Shown piece after piece: positions 1 through 12,021 of a stretch of 64,000 bases of DNA (position 1 is the first letter of the stretch; the number at the start of each line of letters is the position of its first letter). The stretch lies in contig JAACJK010000111.1 in assembly GCA_013368325.1 (NCBI GenBank), positions 372,001-436,000 on the forward strand, written 5' to 3'. Position numbers and translations under genes: made by a program. The notes under the pieces are model-generated. The model was not told where the DNA came from. It made no database searches and saw only the letters and a program-made list of their open reading frames with translations. This DNA comes from Ephemerocybe angulata. Taxonomy: Eukaryota > Basidiomycota > Agaricomycetes > Agaricales > Psathyrellaceae.

Positions 1-73
1 ATTCATAAAGAACAATCCTTGTGACAGACCAGACCTTCAAACCTCCTCCAGCCGCCATTTCATCCAGGCAAAC

Positions 74-610
74 ATGGACGCGGAAGCCATCTCAGCGGCT
101 ACCTCTCGTAAAGAACGACAAATCCAGCGCCTTCTGTGGGCCTCACTCGCCCTTACTATCATCACCTTCGGATTATCGATGGCATTCCTTGGAATAATGT
201 CGTTTTTCATCTCCTGGGCAGGCGTGGGCCTTTCCCTCATCTTCATCATTACACTCCTATTCGTCAGCGCTAAAGAGCGACGCCAACGAAACGGCCACCA
301 CGGCGCCGCGAATACAGTAGTCGCCCGACTTTCGTGCACGCAACGCAAACCGTCCATCTTCTTCGCTTTCTTCATCGCCATGGTATGGGCAGCTGCCCTC
401 GGCATGCTGTGCTATACGGTTGCGTTCTTCGATCACTTCGAGTGGGTGGGTGGCTGGGCCAAAATGAGGGCGGTACCAGCAATCGAGTTGACCTTTTGTG
501 CAGCACATGTTGCAGTGCTTGTGACGTATGGGGTGCTCTGTGTGAAGGAGAGAAGAAGGGTTCTTGGAGCAGAACATGAGAAGTGGTACATGCTTGGACA
601 GTATAGGTAG
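74..610 (+). CDS. Four-pass membrane protein, unrecognised
   Basis: Single-exon ORF of 178 aa from an ATG at 74. Four hydrophobic stretches can be seen, at about residues 18-40, 44-64, 97-120 and 137-157. Short basic loops (KERRQR near residue 67, KERRR near 158) separate or follow them, so both ends probably lie in the cytosol. The layout of four helices in two pairs is MARVEL-like, but I see no diagnostic motif and do not assign the family. No signal peptide is separate from the first helix. The gene stands alone at the left edge and is followed by about 340 bp without a gene. It could be a lineage-specific membrane protein; the function is unknown. Confidence 0.6.
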   Translation: MDAEAISAATSRKERQIQRLLWASLALTIITFGLSMAFLGIMSFFISWAGVGLSLIFIITLLFVSAKERRQRNGHHGAANTVVARLSCTQRKPSIFFAFFIAMVWAAALGMLCYTVAFFDHFEWVGGWAKMRAVPAIELTFCAAHVAVLVTYGVLCVKERRRVLGAEHEKWYMLGQYR

Positions 611-954
611 AAAGGGCGGCGACAGGACATTTTGGACACGGCATAATATTCATGGACTTGGGCTTTAGGCCATAAGGACCCTGCTTGCGATTTTACGATT
701 CAGACTGGATAGGAACATGTTATTGATGATTCATGACCTGTATAAAATCCGGAGACTTAGGAACTGAAGTTCCTGGACACTGAAAGTGGAAAGGTTTAGT
801 CTGCGTTCGAACGGCTCATCGTTGCCTATATATAGTAATAACCTTCCTATTTGGTAAATTTACCTAATACTGCTTACATGTGACAAAATGTGACAAATTG
901 CTACCGATCATCCTTATTCATCGCCGTTCCGTTCTCCCACCATGACGTCCCTGT
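611..954. other. Intergenic, no gene seen
   Basis: About 340 bp with no credible ORF. It is AT-rich around 820-900 (for example the repeat acaaaatgtgacaaattg). It probably holds the 3' end of the membrane-protein gene and the end of the retroelement fragment. Confidence 0.5.
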
Positions 955-1758
955 TTACTCTCTCTGTCTCTTGCCTCGAGCCCTGCCTTCCCTCTGCGGC
1001 TTCGTCGATCCTTTCGTCTGGTCCTTCTGACGCGCGGATCTGCGGGGAGGACCTTCTTCAAGGAGCCTTTCTTCCGTCGTCCTCTTGCGTTTTCTGACGG
1101 GATGTGTCAACTCTGGCTCTGTGGAGTCTCCCTCATCTGCAGCTTCTGGTTCGAAGTGTAAGGCAGCGCCCGGACGACCAAGGAAGCGGGGTAGTTCGCA
1201 GGGATCGGGCCTTTCGGGGCTTGGTTGTTTCAGATGTTTGTAGCAGATGCTGGGGCATCTTGAGAACGTCAAAGACTTGCTTCTCCAATCTATTTCGGGG
1301 TTGTGCCTGACCAGCCAGGCAAAACCCAGTATGACCGGGTGGTTCAGTGCCGTGACGTAGAAGCATATGTCTTCGATGTGGTTATGGATCTGCACGGTTA
1401 TGGTGCACGACGATAATATGCAGCCTGACGTGTTCTCCGAGCCGTCGGCGTTGTATATGTTTAGTGGATCAGATAGGCTTCGCTGGGGGAGATGGTAAAG
1501 ATCGACGAAGCCCTTGTCTATGTAGCAGTTGGTGGCGCCACTGTCGACCAAAGCGGGTATGGATATGCTTATGGTCCTGTTTCGGGCTTTAAACGTGGTG
1601 TTAAGCAGCATGGTTGAACTTGATCCAACTGGGTCGGCTTCGGTGCTGTCCTCTACTGCGGCAGGCTGCATGCGGCGCGGATGCTCGTATCTGCTCGTTT
1701 GCTGGAGAGTCGTATCGCGTCTTCGTAGCTCATGGCTGGCGTTGGTGTGGGGTAGCAT
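955..1758 (-). mobile_element. Retroelement-type aspartic protease ORF (Ty3/gypsy-like)
   Basis: A 267-aa ORF from an ATG at 1758. Its core is a retropepsin-like domain at about residues 60-170. The motif PALVDSGATNCYIDK carries the catalytic D-S-G-A triad, followed by the usual second half with VILGFAWLVRHNPEIDW. This matches the protease that follows Gag in fungal Ty3/gypsy elements. The C-terminal 90 residues are charged and low-complexity (RKRKR, QREGRARGKRQ). No reverse transcriptase, RNase H, integrase or paired LTRs are found nearby. It is therefore either an orphan fragment of an element or a domesticated protease. The reading frame is open over the whole domain. Confidence 0.75.
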
Positions 1759-1912
1759 TGGGGGAGAAGTTGGGAGTATAAAAAAAACGGATCCCGTGCT
1801 CGCCGGTTGAGAGGGGGAGATTCGACGCTCTCTTTAGTCGCGCTTGCTCTGGGTGCTTTAAGTAGTTGCGCTCAAGCAGGTGAGGTCCACTTGGGTCTGT
1901 GGCATATGGTGC

Positions 1913-2067
1913 CTCCTTGTGCGTAAGGTGAGTACCTACTCCTTGTGCGTAGGTGAGTACCTACTCCTTGTGCGTAGGGTGATTACCTACTCCTTGTGCG
2001 TAGGGTGATTACCTACTCCTTGTGCGTAGGTGAGTACCTACTCCTTGTGCGTAGGGTGAGTACCTAC
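1913..2067. repeat. Tandem repeat, six units of 25-26 bp
   Basis: Six head-to-tail copies of a unit reading approximately ctccttgtgcgtagggtgag followed by taccta. Copies vary by one base in length and at the gtgagt/gtgatt position. Each copy carries GAGTACCTAC or a near form. The array lies about 260 bp upstream of the F-box gene at 2323. Degenerate forms of the same core (cttaggtgcctacc and similar) continue to about 2150. Confidence 0.9.
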
Positions 2068-2322
2068 CGATCAGGCCTGGGAACGTTACGTTCGTAAGTT
2101 ATCCTACGGTGCATACCCATACCATTACTTATCCTTAGGTGCCTACCGTTCATAACTCCTTTGATCCTTACACGCTTACTGCTAATTGACTGACCGTGGC
2201 TAGGGTCCTTACCTTTGGTGCGCTTACGTGTCAGGCTGTCGAACGGCGTCCTATGCTGTAAGGACTTTTAAGTCCGTGTGTCCTGAACGTGGATCGTTAA
2301 CTTCTGTCCCTCTATCCGTCCT

Positions 2323-3963
2323 ATGTCTTTCTCTTCGCGTTCTCCCGCTTGGACTCTTGCGCTCGCCAGAACGGGCGGGGCATTTGACCCTCTCGTTACC
2401 AGCAACGATGCGCCTACCCTTGTTCAGGTCGATTGCGTCCAGTACCGGGTCGACACTCTCATGCGACAGTTGGAGATGATGGCCGAGCACGTCTTACAAT
2501 TGGAAGAAGAACTTATGGTTTACCGAACGGTTCTCTCCCCCCTTCGGAGGTTGCCGCTGGAGATACTCGGCGAGATTTTCAAGCTGATGTTCCCCTCGTT
2601 CCTCAACGCTTATGATAGGAAGGAGATGCGGAACCTGGGGAGCGTTTGTCGGAGATGGAGGGACGCTTTGCTCAACGCCTCCTCGCTTTGGAAAGGGGTC
2701 ATACTGGGGCCGTGCATCTGCCGCCCTCGAACCACGAAGAAATCGAAGCGACGACACGTTGGGGACTACGACCATTTGTTGGAGTGGTTCAATAGGGCAA
2801 AGGGGTGCCCTAAAGGTCTCATTTACAGTGGAGTCGACACGGGCTGCCGGTGCGTGCGTGTCGGAGGTCGGTGTTTCTCCGTCGATCCGACCGTGGTTAG
2901 GTTTCTCAAAGAGGGCCCCGCTTTGGATCACCTCTCTCTCCAGTTATCTGGTCCCAATTGTTTCAGGAACTGGATGGCCGCTCTGGGGGCTTCTCCAGGT
3001 ACCTCCCTCAATCCCCTCCGCTCCCTCCGCTCCTTCTCCTTGGAGTTTATCGACGAGGTGCCCCAAACCTGGAATGATGGAGACGACCTGGAGTCGTCTG
3101 TATTCACCCTCCTCCCCCATGTTCAGTCTTTGGCGGTTTATCTGCCGTATCGCGAAGACGTTTTCGACGACGAGATGGACTCCTCTGATTGCCCAATCAA
3201 TATTCCCCCTGTTGTGCTCGGGCCTTTGGTTTCTCTTACGATCAGATGGGATTGGGAGGGGCGGGGGTTACTCGACTTGTTGGCCAGTTGCAACGCTCTC
3301 GAAACGTTCACGCTCGACTTGAATCGCAGCGAGCCTTTCGATGGATGTTCATCTTTGTTTCCTCTCCTGCTCAAGTTTTTGCGGGCTTTGAGGATCGTGA
3401 GGGGAGGCGTCAGACTGTTGGAACTCGTACGGACGCCTGCGCTTACGTCCCTCGACCTGGAGCTCAGAACTAGCCGGGCTGAGGGGCTCCTGGTCCCGAG
3501 TCGGTTGAAGCGCTTCATGCACATGTCGGAGGTGGAGGGCAGTCTCAGGTACCTGCGACTTTGCCACATGGTCGGAGTGTCGGGAATTGTGTCTCTCGGC
3601 CTTCCTCGCCTTCCCTCGCTGCGGCACCTGGTCCTGGATAGCGAAACCGTTTCCAGTTATTATTTTGGGCCTGTGGGGCTTAGACGGAGTCGCGGAGGCG
3701 TTGAAATGAAGTTTCCGGTATTGCAGCGTCTCGACCTGCTGAATCTCAAGCGATGCCAAAGCTCGCTATCGCATGAGATCCAGTATCTGCAAGGCCGACA
3801 GGTGGAAACGGAATGTATGATAACTGTTTCGTACAGCGAGGACGCTATCGTCACAGAGTCGCTCTTGCAATCTCGCGTTCGACAGAGGAGGTCAGATACT
3901 CTCGTGTCGGTGCAGGTCATTCCGGTGATTAGATATGACGAGGAGCGTGGGCTTACCCTGTAG
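2323..3963 (+). CDS. F-box-like protein, copy 1
   Basis: Single-exon ORF of 546 aa from an ATG at 2323. A short coiled segment at about residues 40-70 precedes an F-box-like domain at about 73-125 (PLRRLPLEILGEIFKLM ... VCRRWRDALLNASSLWKGV). The rest is a leucine-rich region with irregular LRR-like strands to the C-terminus, as in many agaricomycete F-box proteins. Such proteins usually bind Skp1 and recruit substrates to an SCF ubiquitin ligase; the substrate is unknown. A close paralogue with the same domain order and the same C-terminal ending (EERDLTL versus EERGLTL) lies at 20310-21959. Both copies are followed after about 0.55-0.65 kb by a cyclin gene. Confidence 0.85.
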   Translation: MSFSSRSPAWTLALARTGGAFDPLVTSNDAPTLVQVDCVQYRVDTLMRQLEMMAEHVLQLEEELMVYRTVLSPLRRLPLEILGEIFKLMFPSFLNAYDRKEMRNLGSVCRRWRDALLNASSLWKGVILGPCICRPRTTKKSKRRHVGDYDHLLEWFNRAKGCPKGLIYSGVDTGCRCVRVGGRCFSVDPTVVRFLKEGPALDHLSLQLSGPNCFRNWMAALGASPGTSLNPLRSLRSFSLEFIDEVPQTWNDGDDLESSVFTLLPHVQSLAVYLPYREDVFDDEMDSSDCPINIPPVVLGPLVSLTIRWDWEGRGLLDLLASCNALETFTLDLNRSEPFDGCSSLFPLLLKFLRALRIVRGGVRLLELVRTPALTSLDLELRTSRAEGLLVPSRLKRFMHMSEVEGSLRYLRLCHMVGVSGIVSLGLPRLPSLRHLVLDSETVSSYYFGPVGLRRSRGGVEMKFPVLQRLDLLNLKRCQSSLSHEIQYLQGRQVETECMITVSYSEDAIVTESLLQSRVRQRRSDTLVSVQVIPVIRYDEERGLTL

Positions 3964-4595
3964 CGCGCCCTTCCTGTTTTCGTTGGTCGTGCTCCTTGGC
4001 GGGCGTGGACAACGCGCTCCGGCTTTCCTGTAGAGCTTCGGTGTCGAGCTTCTGTTTATCGCTGAATGTTTGATTCGCCCTGTATATTTGTTCTTGTTAA
4101 ATGTAATGTATGATGTATTCGACTTCCCTGTACGAAGCGAGTTGTATATATAAGTTAATTGTGCATTCGACGACTCGGAAAGGAATGGACGATCGGAGTT
4201 AGAATTCACCAGGATGCCGTGGGTTGCCGTCTGTGGCTTTTTCTGCGTTTCTATCGTTTCGAACCCTTCAGGTCCACAATGGTTTGCATCCTGTACTTAG
4301 AACGTGTCGGGGTCTTGCCAGGTCTAGGGCACGAAGTAATTTCCTCGGAGGCTTCTTTTGGCACCTTCTCGAAGCGATGTCAAGGTATGTATGTACCCAC
4401 GTGCCCCTTATGGTGACTCGGTGGGCGACAGCCTGAGCACCTCTGCTTTGCCAATGCTACTCACCTTCCTGATTTATAGCAGTGTCGGTAAGGTGCTCAT
4501 CTACCAGCGTTACAAAGTGGAGGGTGGGACTAGACGGTAGAAAGTGTATATATGTCGTACCACGCGATTTGGTCCCCCTCATAAAGTGGGCTTCC

Positions 4596-5360
4596 ATGTC
4601 TTTCCCTTGCTCCCCTACCCAAGAATCGTTCCGGGGACCCGAGGGCCAAGGGCACCTCTGCTCTCGGCTTATCGTCCATATGTTTTGTTGCTCTGAAGAG
4701 TATCCTCCCGGGCGTCGTAGTCTTCCTATCCTTCCTATATTCATTGCGAATATCTTTCGGCGCACCGATTCTCATCCTTCCGTCGCATTCATTGCGCTCA
4801 TTTTGATTATGAGGGTCAAGGCGCGGTTTCCCAGCTCCCACGGTACTTCAGGGCATCGGATATTTACCGCAGCCATTATTATTGCTTCCAAGACGCTGCA
4901 CGACCAAACGTACACCAACAAGACTTGGACGTCGCTCGTCGGTGGGGGGTTCTCCCTTCGAGAACTCAATCAGATGGAGCGGGACATGTGCAAGTTTTTG
5001 GATTGGGACCTTCAGATCGATCATTTGGATCTTGAGGCGTTCGAGAAGGTCGTTGTCGCGGGGTACTCCCAGGACAGCGATAATTATCCCCTTATACCGT
5101 TGGCTTTGATCTCAAAGCGCTTCAAGTTAGCAGAGCAATTTTCCTCGAGGCATGGTTAGTACCACCCATTTTCCTGGTTTGCTTGTCTTACTGTTGTTAA
5201 CTGTGCGTGGTCGTGCTTAGGCTCGAATTTGGTGAGCCGAGCTTCCGAACAGGGACCGCCGAGGTCTACTTCGCAGTCCAAAAGCTCCAGCGAGTCCCAG
5301 CCTCGGGCGCGTAGCGCTTCATATCCTTCATACTTCGTACCTGGGCTATCGACTTACTGA
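4596..5360 (+). CDS. PCL/PHO80-type cyclin, copy 1
   Basis: Two exons, 4596-5154 and 5221-5360, joined over a 66-bp intron (gttagt...gcttag, phase 1), giving 232 aa. The ATG at 4596 was chosen because it aligns with the start of the paralogue at 22527. A cyclin box occupies about residues 40-150: HRIFTAAIIIASKTLHD, then NQMERDMCKFLDWDL, both typical of PCL1/2-like cyclins that bind a Pho85-type CDK. The second exon is Ser/Arg-rich and ends STY*, as in the paralogue. It follows F-box copy 1 on the same strand and ends about 100 bp from the stop of the convergent Helitron gene. A GTATGTACCCAC element lies upstream near 4387-4399. Confidence 0.8.
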
Positions 5361-5456
5361 GGGAAGTTTACTGGGAGCGGCGATAGTAACATGAGGATTT
5401 TGTTCTGTATTCGTGTACCCTTCCTTGTACCTACATACACGGTTTTAAATAATAGG

Positions 5457-8400
5457 CTAACTATCTCCTGCAGGTTGCGCCCCGTGATGGCCAGGTGAGG
5501 CCGCTCCATGTAGCGCGGTGGGAACGTTAGTTTTCGAAAATTCCTTGTGACATATGCTGTCTAGCGCATCCAACCTTTGTATTTCATCGCGTAGCTCTCC
5601 CGTCATTTCCTGTAGAATTTTGCTTTCTGGGAACCATCGTAGAATCAGCAAGCCTTTGAGGGTGGTTACCCTAGATAACATGACATATACGCCTTGCTGC
5701 TTAGCCGACGCGAGGTCCACTATGGCGTGCTTGAGTGTCCGGCCCTGGCTTTTATAATCTGTATAAGAGTAGGCTGGAATCAATGGTACTTGACGCCGAG
5801 AGAAACTTTTGGAAACGTTGTTGCGAAAGCGGGTGGGGTATTTTATGGTAGATGCTGTTGGGAAGATTGGCACTATCCCTGCTTCTAAACCGGGGGCATG
5901 TATACAGCTGGAAGACGATATTTTCACGTATACTACCGTCGCGTATCTCCGGTCTTCCACCTCAGAGTATTGGATATCCGTTATAGTGCCCTCAGACCCG
6001 TTGACCACCTTGAATTTAATTGATATGTTCTCGGTTACCATGACTTTCATCCCTACGAACATTGGGAGTTGACCAAACGCGTCCTTGGTGGATATGGATG
6101 GAAGCGACCACAGTAATAAAGCTGTCTTCTGGTTGACATCTTCGTTCCTGATTTTGTCACTTGAGTAGTAGAGGTGGACTTGGGACGAAGTTCTCGTAGC
6201 ATGTGCGGTGAGCGCGGTGGTGTTAAGCACGTCTCTTATCATTCTGTTCCCAACTATCACAGGTGCGTCTTCAAAGGCCAGGAGGGCACCTGGATCGGTT
6301 CGCGCTACGTGTTCAAAGTCCCGGTTGCGGATGTGCTCCACTATTGTCAGTCCGCCGACCTTAGCTTGATGCCCTGTATTGTCGATACATCGCCTGCTGC
6401 GGATCAAAGATAGTATCTCCGACAATAGCTTGTCGCCTTCGTGCCTCTTAGTTTGTTTGAGAATAGTTACCTGTTTAACTTGCCGCCAGAGATAAGCGCC
6501 TGATATGGCGTCTATTCCAACGCTACTTCTCGTCTCTACAAAGCTGGGATTTCGCACCAGTTTGTACGCGTACACGGGAGATTGCTTGGGGGGCGCCAGT
6601 TGAAAAAAATCGCCCAGGAATATAACGTTAATACCCCCAAAATTGCTTAGACAGGCGGAAGGGTAGTCACTTCTAGCTAGCTGAAGCTTTGAAGATATAG
6701 ACGCCAAGAACTGGGCGCTTATCATTGATACCTCATCTATAAACAGATATTTGACCCCTCTCCATTCCGTTGCGAGGCGTTTTACCAAACTAGATGGGTT
6801 CTTGTTGTTGGTCGCCATGGATAAAAGAGAGTGCAGGGTATTCCCTCCTATTAGCGTAGCCGCGATCCCCGTAAACGCCCCGACTCTGACTTCGCTCTCT
6901 CTGTTCAGCAGTTTGAAGAACGCGATTATAGAGTCTATTAGGTAGGACTTCCCAGTGCCCCCTTCTCCCCCGATGTACATGAGGAGCTGCGGCCCGTTGC
7001 TTATGGCGTGATGCGTGATGATTGAGTATGCTCTGTATTGTTCAGGATTGTCGAGCAAACCTCTGCTCGCGGCCAGGGTCTGGGCAGCAGCCTTCTGTTG
7101 GTGGGTTGGTAGCCCGGGCCGCGTACCGACGGCCTCGGGGTCGCCGGACACGGTCGAAATCTCGGTCACCGCGGGCTGTTGCTGGGATCGTTTGCGGCGT
7201 TTGTTCGGCTTGTCTTTCTCCCCCTCTCTGCACCTTTTCCTACCCTTCGCCTTTGCCATATATCTCTTCTGATGGTCTAACATATCGGAGTCTCCGGCTG
7301 TCGTGTCCATAGGACTTCCTGGACGCGTCTCAAGGTTTCTTTGCACTTCGCTGGACGGATTGGGTCCTGCTGGAAAGCATTGTTGAATCGCCCACGAGGA
7401 ACCTGGCCCTAGAAGGTCGTCAAGATAACGCGCCAGTCTGCTGTCGGTGTGGGGCTCGTCCTCTGAAGACGAATTCACTGCTGCGGCGTACACATTCAGG
7501 TCCAACGCGGGTTCATCGGTATCTAGATCGGGTAGCATCTCCATCGCCAATAGTGCTTGCTCTGATAGGCCTCTCCTTTTTCCCCTAGGGCGATTGTCTC
7601 TTGCTTGCCGGCCTTCAGCTACCACCGACATGTTTTCTACTATTTTTAGGGCTTCAGGTGATAGTCGGGTCATCAAGGCTTCTGCCTGGGCTATCCACGT
7701 AGATTGACCTGGTTCGATATCGCTCGGCGCTCTCCACGGAGCAAACAGTATGCAGATGTCCCGTGCCCAGGTTTCCTGCTCCAGCTCTGTTCCTTTCCTC
7801 CGTTGTATGGCTGGGCCCAGTAAAACAGGTATCACATGGATTCTTCTCGCCCCTAGTGCGTGTGTTTTGTATTGTGGGTGTGACGGGGACGAGAATACGC
7901 CCGTTTGTTTTGGGTCTCTGGCCTTTCGTGTTATTCTCCTGGTGGTGGCGACATGAAAATATAGGCCCATCGAATCGTATGGCTCGTGTGTAGGCCGGAA
8001 GATGTAATCGAGGAGACTACTGGAGGCGGTCAGTGTGTTGCGCTCGGCAGTCATAGCCACTTGAAGGTCATCTAACGCCATAGGCTGCTCGACTGCTCCG
8101 ATATCGAGCGGAGCCTCGACCGACCGGGTTCCGGTGACGTATCGCAACACCTCCGCCCAGTTTATGGACTGGAAGCGCTCGCTTGTGTAATTTTCTCCCC
8201 CTCCAAGGATGTAGCTCATGACTTGCGGATGTGATAGCTCCTGTCGTCCGAGCATACTGTTTATTGCTATGGTTATAGCCTTTCTGGGGTCGGAGTCGCC
8301 GGTTGGCTTCGTTTGGAGTACGTTTCTCTCTTCTCCTTGGCGAATAGCGTATGCTAATGCAGTTAATCCAGCGTGCATAGAGAGAGGTGGCTTCGTGATG

Positions 8401-11400
8401 TAATCAGTTACATAGTACATGAATGCTTTCGCGTCAGCTCCGGAACCGATGTATTTTATGTCTGTATTGCATTTCATGAGAAATGTTATTATTGGATTGT
8501 AGTGTGTCATTTTGGGGTGCGTGCGTTTTATAGATAAAGTGCCTTCCTCCTGGCTGATTTCTGTTTTATCTACGGTAGTGCCGTCCATACCGAATCGGCA
8601 GTTCTCTGGGACGCGGGCTTCGCCGGGTTGAAGGTACTTCCAGCACGAGCCGTTATGTCTGTGCCAGTTGAACCTGGTCAAAAGTTCGTCTACTTGGTCG
8701 TACATTTCGCGTTTGAACTCAGACTGACTGAGCTCGGACGCGATTGGTTCCTTCATGCTGGCTGGGTGGGGGTCGCGTGGGGGCCGGATTCCTTCCGAAT
8801 CGTTGCAAGGTTGGCTGTTTTCGAAGGATCTGGTGCCGACAAATCCTGAGTACATTATTGAATCTATCCAGGTTTTCAGTGCATTACCATATTCACTGGA
8901 AGACTTGAGGGCGTCCGCCAGGAGCTCCGGGGACAGGTGATTTTTCAACCATATGAGCATATGGCAGTGAAGCGTCCCTCGTCCTTGAGTTTCTACTGTG
9001 CCGTAGTAGGCCTCGCATTGCCCAAATATCCCAGGCTGTTTTCCTTTCCGCCCGTGTCTCAACAGGATACTTATGAAGGCCTTCATCATCGCATCGAAGA
9101 ACTGGGCACATGCGACCGGATGGTCTACAGCCAGATGTCCTCTCTCCGTAGTAGTAAGTGCTCTTAGGTCTTCTATTGCCGCTACTGTCGTCGGACGTTT
9201 GGCTATTATGCTGACTATGGGATTGTGGTAGTCTGATGGGTTGATAGTAACAAAGAGTGTGGGGGATCCTTTCTGGCCTATGACGGCACGTATTTCATTG
9301 CGCATCTTGATTTTCTGAGATACGGTACCGGGTACCTTTTTCGCTAACGGTGCTATCGAGGAGAGTACACGACAAATTTCGATCTCTTTAGGGGTGCTCG
9401 GTTTATAGGTTGGATTCAACTGGTATTTGTGTCGCAGTGCCGCAACCTGATCCTTGTCCACGCCTGCTAATCTGTCGACCGTTTTAGAGTACAGGTGGTA
9501 GGGAACCGCAAACCGGATGCTGGTGTTCACGGCGGCTTTGCGGATGATGTTGTAGAGATCGAAAGCTAGTTGTGGGTCTCTTTCGAAAAATGTGTCTTTG
9601 GCGGTCAAGAGGTGTTTTAGTTGCTGCTCCATGCCTATAACTCTCTTTCTTCTGGGGTCGTTGAACCCTCCGATGCCAAAAGGGTCGGCGCTCGGATGGG
9701 CCCAGCTTAGCCAGGCCGGATTATTTATGTCGGGTACCGCCTGTGATCCGGCTCTGGAGAAGAGGAACGGCCTCGCGTCTGTGCACCTCTCCACAGCATC
9801 GAGTACCATCTCTCTGTAGCTCTGCGGAGAGTGGTCCCCCGAAGTATAGGCTACGTTCTCCATCACTAAGCCTTCTATCTCGTCCATTCTTCCTGTGTGG
9901 TCTTCGGTAAGGGAGTCTAGCGCTCGGTTTATTGGGATGTGACCGATCGTTGCGGCCGACGGGAAGCCTTTGTCTTTTATGCCTTTGAACAACCCATCGA
10001 GATATTCTGAACTAAATCCTTTGAACCCCTCGCATTTGGTGTAGTGGGGATTGTTGTCCACTAAGAACTCTATCAGCATCTTGACTCTCGATTTTCGCAC
10101 CATGATGGGTTTTAGGGTCTCCAGCGTAGCATCAGAAGGTACTGATGAAGATATAATCAACGCGCATATCGTGTCTCGTATTTCAGATGCAGGTGGAGGT
10201 AGAATGGAGCTGATCCTGGCAACATCCAGAGGAGTAGAGATGACGTTGCCTCTAATGTGCCGCCGCCGTTGGACGAAGCTGTCGTTGAATGGGTCTTTCT
10301 CAACTCCTTCCAAGGAGAATCTGCACAGCAGACTGTTGGTTCGCACGCGGCATATGAGCGCCTTTTCAAACACGGACATGTCTGTAAAGCCTTTAGCCAC
10401 TTCAGTTGGCAGTCGATTTCTTGCATAATACAGCCAGTTACAGAGGGCGAATTTTGGCATCTTTCCTTTGGCCAGGTCTGCTTTGCACGGCTTGCACATG
10501 CTTAAGCCTGCCTTACGGTGAATATTTTCCATGCCGTCTGGTTCCAGTAGTGCGCCGTCGTATTCGTTTATATCGTAGGTGTCGGGCAGCAGGTGGCTTG
10601 GAAGTAGGTCGTTTCGTAGGAGTTTCAGGTCGATGTCGCAAGCTTCCACTCTAACTAGGTCGGACTCCTTCGCCATTGTGGTGCATACGGCGCATGGCTT
10701 TTTCAGGAAAGACGTTAAGGCCATGTTGGTTTGCCAGTCTTTTATGATTCGCTGATGATCGGCTTCTTCGAGCGGCTTTAGGTATTTAAGATCGCTCGAG
10801 GGTACTTCCGGAGCCGGCGGGGGCTCGTGTTGCTGGATAGGCGGCTCTGTGATAAAGGGGCGAGGTAATCTTCCTGTTGCTACAGTTGATTGCCGGCAAC
10901 GTTGAGTAGCAGTTGCATCAGGGTCACCTTCCAGAGGCACGTAGTGGTTTGAAAATGATGCTAAGGAGCACTCGCTCGACCCAGTGACTGAACCTTCTGC
11001 TTGCGTAGCCGTCCTTGGTACGTTTATGCGCCAGTCGTTTACGTTGGATAGGGCCTCCCATGGTTTATGCTGCCTAAGAGTTGCTCTTTGCTTAAATACC
11101 AGCATAGTTCTATAGCATTGCTCCGTACAGTCGTGAGTCAGTAAGCCCCGAGCCACTTCCTTGCTGTTCGTTCGCACTGGGTAGTAAGCGCCGTGAAACT
11201 TGCTAAGCGCCAGTAAGTCGCCTTTGCCTATATAAGGAAAGATAGCCAAAATCTCTTTAAGTGGATTCCTCAGGATGAACAGAGAGGCGTCGTTCAATCG
11301 CGGGTCCTCTGAGGTTATACTTTGAGCTACTCCGTGGTAGTCAACGGATCTTCTCCACTCAATCGGATTTACCTCGATGGTAATCGTGCCAAGTTCTGTC

Positions 11401-11516
11401 GCATTTGATGTACTACATGCTCTGTGCAGCGTTAGTACCTGGCTAGCCCGATTAAAATCAAACCCGTTCGGTTGTACGCTTGGCTCTATGTACTCTGGGG
11501 GGTCTGCTGCGTTCAT
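5457..11516 (-). mobile_element. Helitron Rep-helicase (RepHel), uninterrupted ORF
   Basis: An open frame of 2,019 aa from the ATG at 11516; the frame stays open 78 nt further upstream to a TTG. The N-terminal half holds a Helitron-like domain and the Rep nuclease. The metal-binding HUH-type motif GTLHCHMLIWL is near residue 847, and the catalytic-tyrosine motif YYVTDYITK (two tyrosines and a lysine) near 1033. The C-terminal 500 residues are a Pif1-type SF1B helicase: Walker A GGEGGTGKS near 1518, Walker B YLFIDEVS near 1590, and late motifs YTDYKSQGRT and YVMLSRVTT near 1920-1945. No stop or frameshift is seen, so the element may be autonomous and recent. I could not find its 5'-TC and 3'-CTRR hairpin ends. 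Confidence 0.93.
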
Positions 11517-12021
11517 TTTGGCAGTCGTCGAGTAAGCTCGGGCGCCCCTTATATACCCAGAACGAAATAGCCGCGGAGGTGCGTACCTGACCAATATTTC
11601 ATATCACGTAGATGACAACCTCAGTATTGGGGTATGCGGGCTACCCCAGGATATAACGGTGGGTATATACCTGTTTCTCGTCAGTATGGCTGTCGCACTC
11701 AAGGTGTTAGTATGGTTGGGATGTATTTACATGACCATGGTGGCTTCGAGCCCTTTGTCGGTTGTTATTCTAGCTGCTAGGGCCTAGCTCGGCGCGTAAC
11801 AGGGGTTCGTACCTTATCCCGAGCACCTTTTTAGGTACCCTCGTACTGGTGGATGAGTTGCTTGAGCTCTTCACCTTGGGGTGTACAGACTTTACCTTCT
11901 GAGGTGCATGCCTATCCAACTTGGCATAGGTTCAATTGTTACCTTTGGTTTCCGTGATATATAAACTGCATGAGGAGCTGGTTTCAGGTGTCCTCCTTTT
12001 TCTCGTACGTCTTCGCCCACC
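11517..12021. promoter_or_regulatory. Helitron 5' flank and R2-like promoter region
   Basis: No gene is seen. The left part should hold the 5' terminus of the Helitron, which was not located. It contains the palindromic stretch gtgggtatatacctg near 11650. The right part serves the R2-like gene. It carries ttaggtaccc at 11831-11840 and a TATA-like gatatataaac near 11956-11966, about 60 bp before the ATG at 12022. Confidence 0.45.

Noticed and set aside
4482..11594. Cyclin copy 1 as cargo captured by the Helitron
   Set aside because: The cyclin has a linked F-box partner and a paralogous pair with no Helitron beside it, and no Helitron terminus was found beyond the cyclin. Not supported, though not excluded.
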